In this document: one piece after another, positions 61,450 to 64,000 of the stretch | How positions within the stretch are numbered: the first letter of the stretch is position 1 | Layout of the letters: each line of letters opens with the position of its first letter | From: a virus | Reading direction: 5' to 3' (one strand) | Length of the DNA stretch: 64,000 nucleotides | Virus record (IMG/VR): IMGVR_UViG_3300025849_001733 | Coordinates: 1-64,000 of that record | Notes under the pieces: model-generated | Databases searched by the model: none | What the model saw: only the letters and a program-made list of their open reading frames with translations | Told to the model about the DNA's origin: nothing | Made by a program: the position numbers and the translations under genes

Positions 61450-62150
61450 TTAAATTCCTTTAACAACTGATAAGTTTTTGACCAGTCTTTAACACCAGTA
61501 GCAAATCCTAGATCGTTATCTATTATAACTTTCTTTAAAGGATAATCGTTGCCTGCTGGATCCATTCTATCACCGTAAAAATGTAATACATCATTAGGAT
61601 CAAAGTCGTTTACTATTTGACTTTTGTCTGTACCTTTAGGAGAGATATCAATGCCTGTTTCTCCACCAGGCCTAGCTATTAGCTCAGGAAATTCTTTATT
61701 AAACAAACTAGCAATTAGATTACGTTCGTTATGTTGTGTATCATACTTTACATACAACTTACGTTCACCTATTGTAGCATTACGTCCAACAACGCTAAAG
61801 TTTACCATACCAGGCCGTTCTTCAATATGTAATCCTGTACGCAACGGAAATGAACTTTCTTTAAGTTTAGTTTCTAACCAAGACCTTACAAATAATGAAA
61901 GACTCCAATTATCAGATTTAATACGTGTTTCACCCTCCCAAACATCGTTACCGTTACACTGATAAACACGTTTACAGAGATTATATATTTCTTCTCCTAA
62001 TTGTTCTACAGTCTTTTCTTTGTCGCTACCTGTTACAAGATACACATCATTCTCAGCACAAAAATTGCTAAAGAATACAGCAAAGTCATGATCAATTACT
62101 TGTCGACTTGGTGTTAGTGTACCATCAACGTCAAATATAAATTTATTCAA
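61446..62150 (-). CDS. phosphomannomutase-like HAD phosphatase
   Basis: A 234-residue HAD protein with TTG start at 62150, preceded by an AAGGAGAAG ribosome site inside the upstream gene. FDVDGTLTPS (D7, D9) is HAD motif I; IEERPGMVNFSVVGRNATIG and GGETGIDISPKGTDKSQIV resemble the eukaryotic-type phosphomannomutase family; LHFYGDRMDPAGNDYP is the metal site. Likely converts mannose-6-phosphate and mannose-1-phosphate or a similar pair. Overlaps its neighbours by 4 and 8 bp. Confidence 0.78.
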   Translation of the reverse strand: MNKFIFDVDGTLTPSRQVIDHDFAVFFSNFCAENDVYLVTGSDKEKTVEQLGEEIYNLCKRVYQCNGNDVWEGETRIKSDNWSLSLFVRSWLETKLKESSFPLRTGLHIEERPGMVNFSVVGRNATIGERKLYVKYDTQHNERNLIASLFNKEFPELIARPGGETGIDISPKGTDKSQIVNDFDPNDVLHFYGDRMDPAGNDYPLKKVIIDNDLGFATGVKDWSKTYQLLKEFK

Positions 62151-62547
62151 TAACTCTTCTCCTTAGATCACTACTGCTAAAACGATGATCCCTTTTATTA
62201 AAATGTAAATCAATATCGCGCTTACGACAAATATCTTTTCCCGTGAAATCTTTGTCACGATATTCCTCTCCTAGTATACGTACATCTATAGGATACATTG
62301 CAAGTATATCTTCTAGGTCTTCTTCAGTGCCGTATGGAATAATTTCATCCACATACTCTACGCCTTTTAGTTGTGTATAACGCTCTACTACTGTTTGTAT
62401 TGGTGCGTTCTTTTCTTTTCTATCTATACTTGGATCAACCTGCAATCCACATATAAGATACTCACATTGTTCTTTTGCTTCACGTAACATTATTACATGT
62501 CCTGCGTGTAATAAGTCAAATGTGCTACATGTAAATCCTACTTTCAT
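62143..62547 (-). CDS. cytidylyltransferase-like nucleotidyltransferase
   Basis: A 134-residue protein with GFTCSTFDLLHAGHVIMLRE (HxGH motif, nucleotide site) and RFSSSDLRRRV at the end (the ISSTxLR-type site). VERYTQLKGVEYVDEIIPYG and VRILGEEYRDKDFTGKDICR are family strands. TagD/RfaE-like enzymes make CDP- or ADP-activated sugars or alcohols. Together with the mutase, dehydrogenase and epimerase it forms a nucleotide-sugar operon. Confidence 0.87.
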   Translation of the reverse strand: MKVGFTCSTFDLLHAGHVIMLREAKEQCEYLICGLQVDPSIDRKEKNAPIQTVVERYTQLKGVEYVDEIIPYGTEEDLEDILAMYPIDVRILGEEYRDKDFTGKDICRKRDIDLHFNKRDHRFSSSDLRRRVIE

Positions 62548-63248
62548 GATACAAATGCCTTTTCTTGTACAAACGTACCAGCAACTCGTCTAGTACCTTC
62601 TTGCCACTTCCAGTCTGTTAACATTGATTTAACTTCATTGTTAAAATTGTTACTTCCACAAACCATTACTTTATTTTTACTAGGGTCTAAGTCCGGAATT
62701 AACATACCTGCACTTAACATCTTAGTAATACGTTTATTCATAAACGGCCATTCAGGATCTCGTGTAACAATTGGTGTATATACAATGTCACAATCTTGTA
62801 AAAAGCTATTATATGATATTAGTTCTGCTTGCTCTCTAACACTCCAGGCTACATGTATACGGTCAAAGTGATCATACGTTGTAGGGTCTCTTAGAAGCGA
62901 TATAAACGGTGCTATACCGGTGCCAGTAGCAAGTAGATATAAGTTATTGCCAAGTTCTATATTAGCAAGTGTAAGCGTTCCTGTAGGCTTAGTACCTACT
63001 TCTAACTCATCACCTACTTTGATATGCTGTAGTCTACTAGTAAGAGGACCATCTGGAACTTTAATACTATAAAATTCTAAATATTCGTCATATGGACCAT
63101 TTGTAAAAGAGTACGCCCGCATAACATCATTATCGCCCATACCTATCATTGTAAATTCACCTGCTGTAAATCTATATGTACTAGGACGTTCTGTACGTAT
63201 ACGAAATAATGTATCTGTATAATGCTGTACTTCTGTTACTTTTAAGTT
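62544..63248 (-). CDS. ferredoxin-NADP+ reductase-like flavoprotein
   Basis: A 234-residue protein with the start at MNLKVTEVQHYTDTLFRI (AGAGGT ribosome site); upstream codons overlap the cupin gene. MRAYSFTNGPYDEYLEFYSI is the FAD loop (RxYS), LLATGTGIAPFISLL the NADP loop, and VMVCGSNNFNNEV the C-terminal strand. It could pass electrons to ferredoxin or flavodoxin. Radical SAM enzymes need such reduction of their clusters, which makes it a candidate electron source for the island (inference). Confidence 0.85.
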   Translation of the reverse strand, partial: NLKVTEVQHYTDTLFRIRTERPSTYRFTAGEFTMIGMGDNDVMRAYSFTNGPYDEYLEFYSIKVPDGPLTSRLQHIKVGDELEVGTKPTGTLTLANIELGNNLYLLATGTGIAPFISLLRDPTTYDHFDRIHVAWSVREQAELISYNSFLQDCDIVYTPIVTRDPEWPFMNKRITKMLSAGMLIPDLDPSKNKVMVCGSNNFNNEVKSMLTDWKWQEGTRRVAGTFVQEKAFVS

Positions 63249-63261
63249 CATAATACCTCTG

Positions 63262-63591
63262 TTAGGTTGAACGTGTTCCGTCAAAAACACAAATAAACTC
63301 TAATCCGTAGTCAGTGTTATTGTGTACTTTATGGAATACATTATCTTTGATTAGAACAGTATCGCCTTCGTAAACGTCAAATATTTCATGATCGAGTTCC
63401 ATTTGTCCTTTGCCTTTTATAAAGATATAAACTTCTTCTTGTCCAGCATGCCTATGTCCAGTGGTACTCTTACCTGCATTTAATCTTGTACTACTTACTA
63501 CTAAATTTTTTAATTCAGTGTTGTCTTTAACGATATAACGATCGTCATCTTTAACAACAGATCCCCCAATATCCCAAGCACCGTATTTCAT
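63262..63591 (-). CDS. cupin-domain protein
   Basis: A 109-residue single cupin. TTGHRHAGQEEVYIFIKGKG and VLIKDNVFHKVHNNTDYGL hold the His/His/Glu and second His metal residues. Close to small sugar isomerases or epimerase-type cupins, and it lies next to the nucleotide-sugar genes. The ATG follows directly after the stop of the small gene upstream (TAAATG). The reaction is unknown. Confidence 0.82.
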   Translation of the reverse strand: MKYGAWDIGGSVVKDDDRYIVKDNTELKNLVVSSTRLNAGKSTTGHRHAGQEEVYIFIKGKGQMELDHEIFDVYEGDTVLIKDNVFHKVHNNTDYGLEFICVFDGTRST

Positions 63592-63753
63592 TTATTTTCT
63601 CCGATTGTTTTTATGTTTAGTATTGTTATTTAGGTTTTCTTGATGTTCTTCTAACAATTCACGGACGTCTTGAAGATGATAAATTACATCTTCAATCATG
63701 TCTAAGTCTTTTTGTTTATCAGTATCAAGTTCAACTTCTAGTTTTACTTTCAT
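63592..63753 (-). CDS. small conserved phage protein
   Basis: A 53-residue acidic helical protein (MKVKLEVELDTDKQKDLDMI, then VIYHLQDVRELLEEHQENL). It is packed between the polymerase end and the cupin: its ATG is one base after the upstream stop and its stop directly adjoins the cupin ATG. A CGGAG ribosome site lies in the end of the polymerase gene. Function unknown. Confidence 0.6.
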   Translation of the reverse strand: MKVKLEVELDTDKQKDLDMIEDVIYHLQDVRELLEEHQENLNNNTKHKNNRRK

Positions 63754-63754
63754 A

Positions 63755-64000
63755 TTAGTCTCCGAAGTCAAACAAACTTGTAAATGTATTGTGACGCTTA
63801 GTATCCTCTAGCGGATAGTCTAGCACACCAATCAAGTTGTCTAACTTATTATCAATGATAGTTTCTGCCATAGCCGCATCGTCAAATGGCAACTCCTTGA
63901 ACCAGTCAGGTAACCGTAGCTCGTCTGTTGGATAAGCAACACTTGTATACCCTAGTGGATTTTGTTTAAGTTTACAAACAATAACTTTCATACCGTCAAC
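63755..64000 (-). CDS. DNA polymerase C-terminus (gp43-like), 5'-truncated
   Basis: The frame is open to the window edge (VDGMKVIVCKLKQNPLG), so the ATG at 63991 is internal. Eighty-one codons are seen. The pattern kvivckL...g, PTDELRLPDWFKELP, IGVLDYP and final FTSLFDFGD matches the plan of the T4 gp43 C-terminus, which ends in a short clamp-binding peptide (LDFLFG-like). The clamp at 59199 is consistent. Only the end of the polymerase is in the window; identity is by end motif and gene order. Confidence 0.65.
   Translation of the reverse strand, partial: VDGMKVIVCKLKQNPLGYTSVAYPTDELRLPDWFKELPFDDAAMAETIIDNKLDNLIGVLDYPLEDTKRHNTFTSLFDFGD

Noticed and set aside
1-64000. tRNA genes, CRISPR arrays, insertion sequences and an attachment site
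   Set aside because: No tRNA-like T-arm in any intergenic gap, no spaced repeats, and no transposase or integrase reading frame were seen; gaps are too short for most of these.

Overview
The window reads as part of the genome of an AT-rich marine myovirus of the T4-like type. The grounds are: a partial gene at the right edge that looks like the C-terminus of a gp43-type DNA polymerase (ending in a clamp-binding-like SLFDFGD tail), a gp45-type sliding clamp, a FEN-type exonuclease, large modular tail-fibre genes, T4-style late promoter boxes (NATAAATA) in front of virion genes, and almost continuous coding with overlapping genes. There is no tRNA, rRNA, CRISPR array or insertion sequence, and no gap longer than about 130 bp. 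The host is not identified; no photosynthesis genes are present.

Layout. (1) 1-11068, plus strand: seven virion/tail-fibre genes, three of which share an N-terminal module, with late promoter boxes. (2) 11072-29586, plus strand: a consensus sigma70 promoter, a small conserved gene, four glycosyltransferase-like genes, then a run of radical SAM enzymes interleaved with SGNH hydrolase, methyltransferase and orphan genes. (3) 29593-36607, minus strand: three more radical SAM enzymes, a QueC-like PP-loop enzyme, an orphan, an Asp/Asn-hydroxylase-like oxygenase, a GNAT-like gene and a kinase-fold-like gene. (4) 36634-39205: more oxygenase-like and kinase-like genes. (5) 39249-64000, minus strand: a tail fibre, conserved small phage genes, a MoxR ATPase plus VWA/HEXXH protein pair, a FEN exonuclease, and the 7-deazaguanine genes FolE, QueE, QueD-like and a DpdA/TGT-like transglycosylase. 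The clamp, a sugar-nucleotide operon (epimerase, dehydrogenase, phosphomannomutase-like, cytidylyltransferase), a ferredoxin reductase-like gene, a cupin and the polymerase end follow.

Two systems stand out. The first is a radical SAM island: twelve radical SAM proteins in about 18 kb, falling into three architectures. Five have an N-terminal twitch-like Cys domain, two have a C-terminal SPASM-like domain, and five share a C-terminal [FE]xGWxC-type Cys domain. With them lie glycosyltransferase-like proteins, SGNH hydrolases, a methyltransferase, seven 2OG/Asp-hydroxylase-like proteins, a GNAT and two kinase-fold-like proteins. The target is unknown; a modified glycan or modified virion/host protein is a hypothesis. 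The second is a 7-deazaguanine DNA modification route (FolE, QueD-like, QueE, QueC-like, DpdA-like). Most of its parts sit directly behind consensus TTGACA-N17-TATAAT promoters, and a possible PD-(D/E)XK nuclease lies beside DpdA.

Five genes are broken by perfect head-to-tail duplications of 7, 14, 32, 73 and 115 bp. In every case removing one copy restores a full-length protein that matches its paralogs. This is either an assembly artefact (unmerged contig overlaps) or a striking set of recent slippage events; read mapping would decide.
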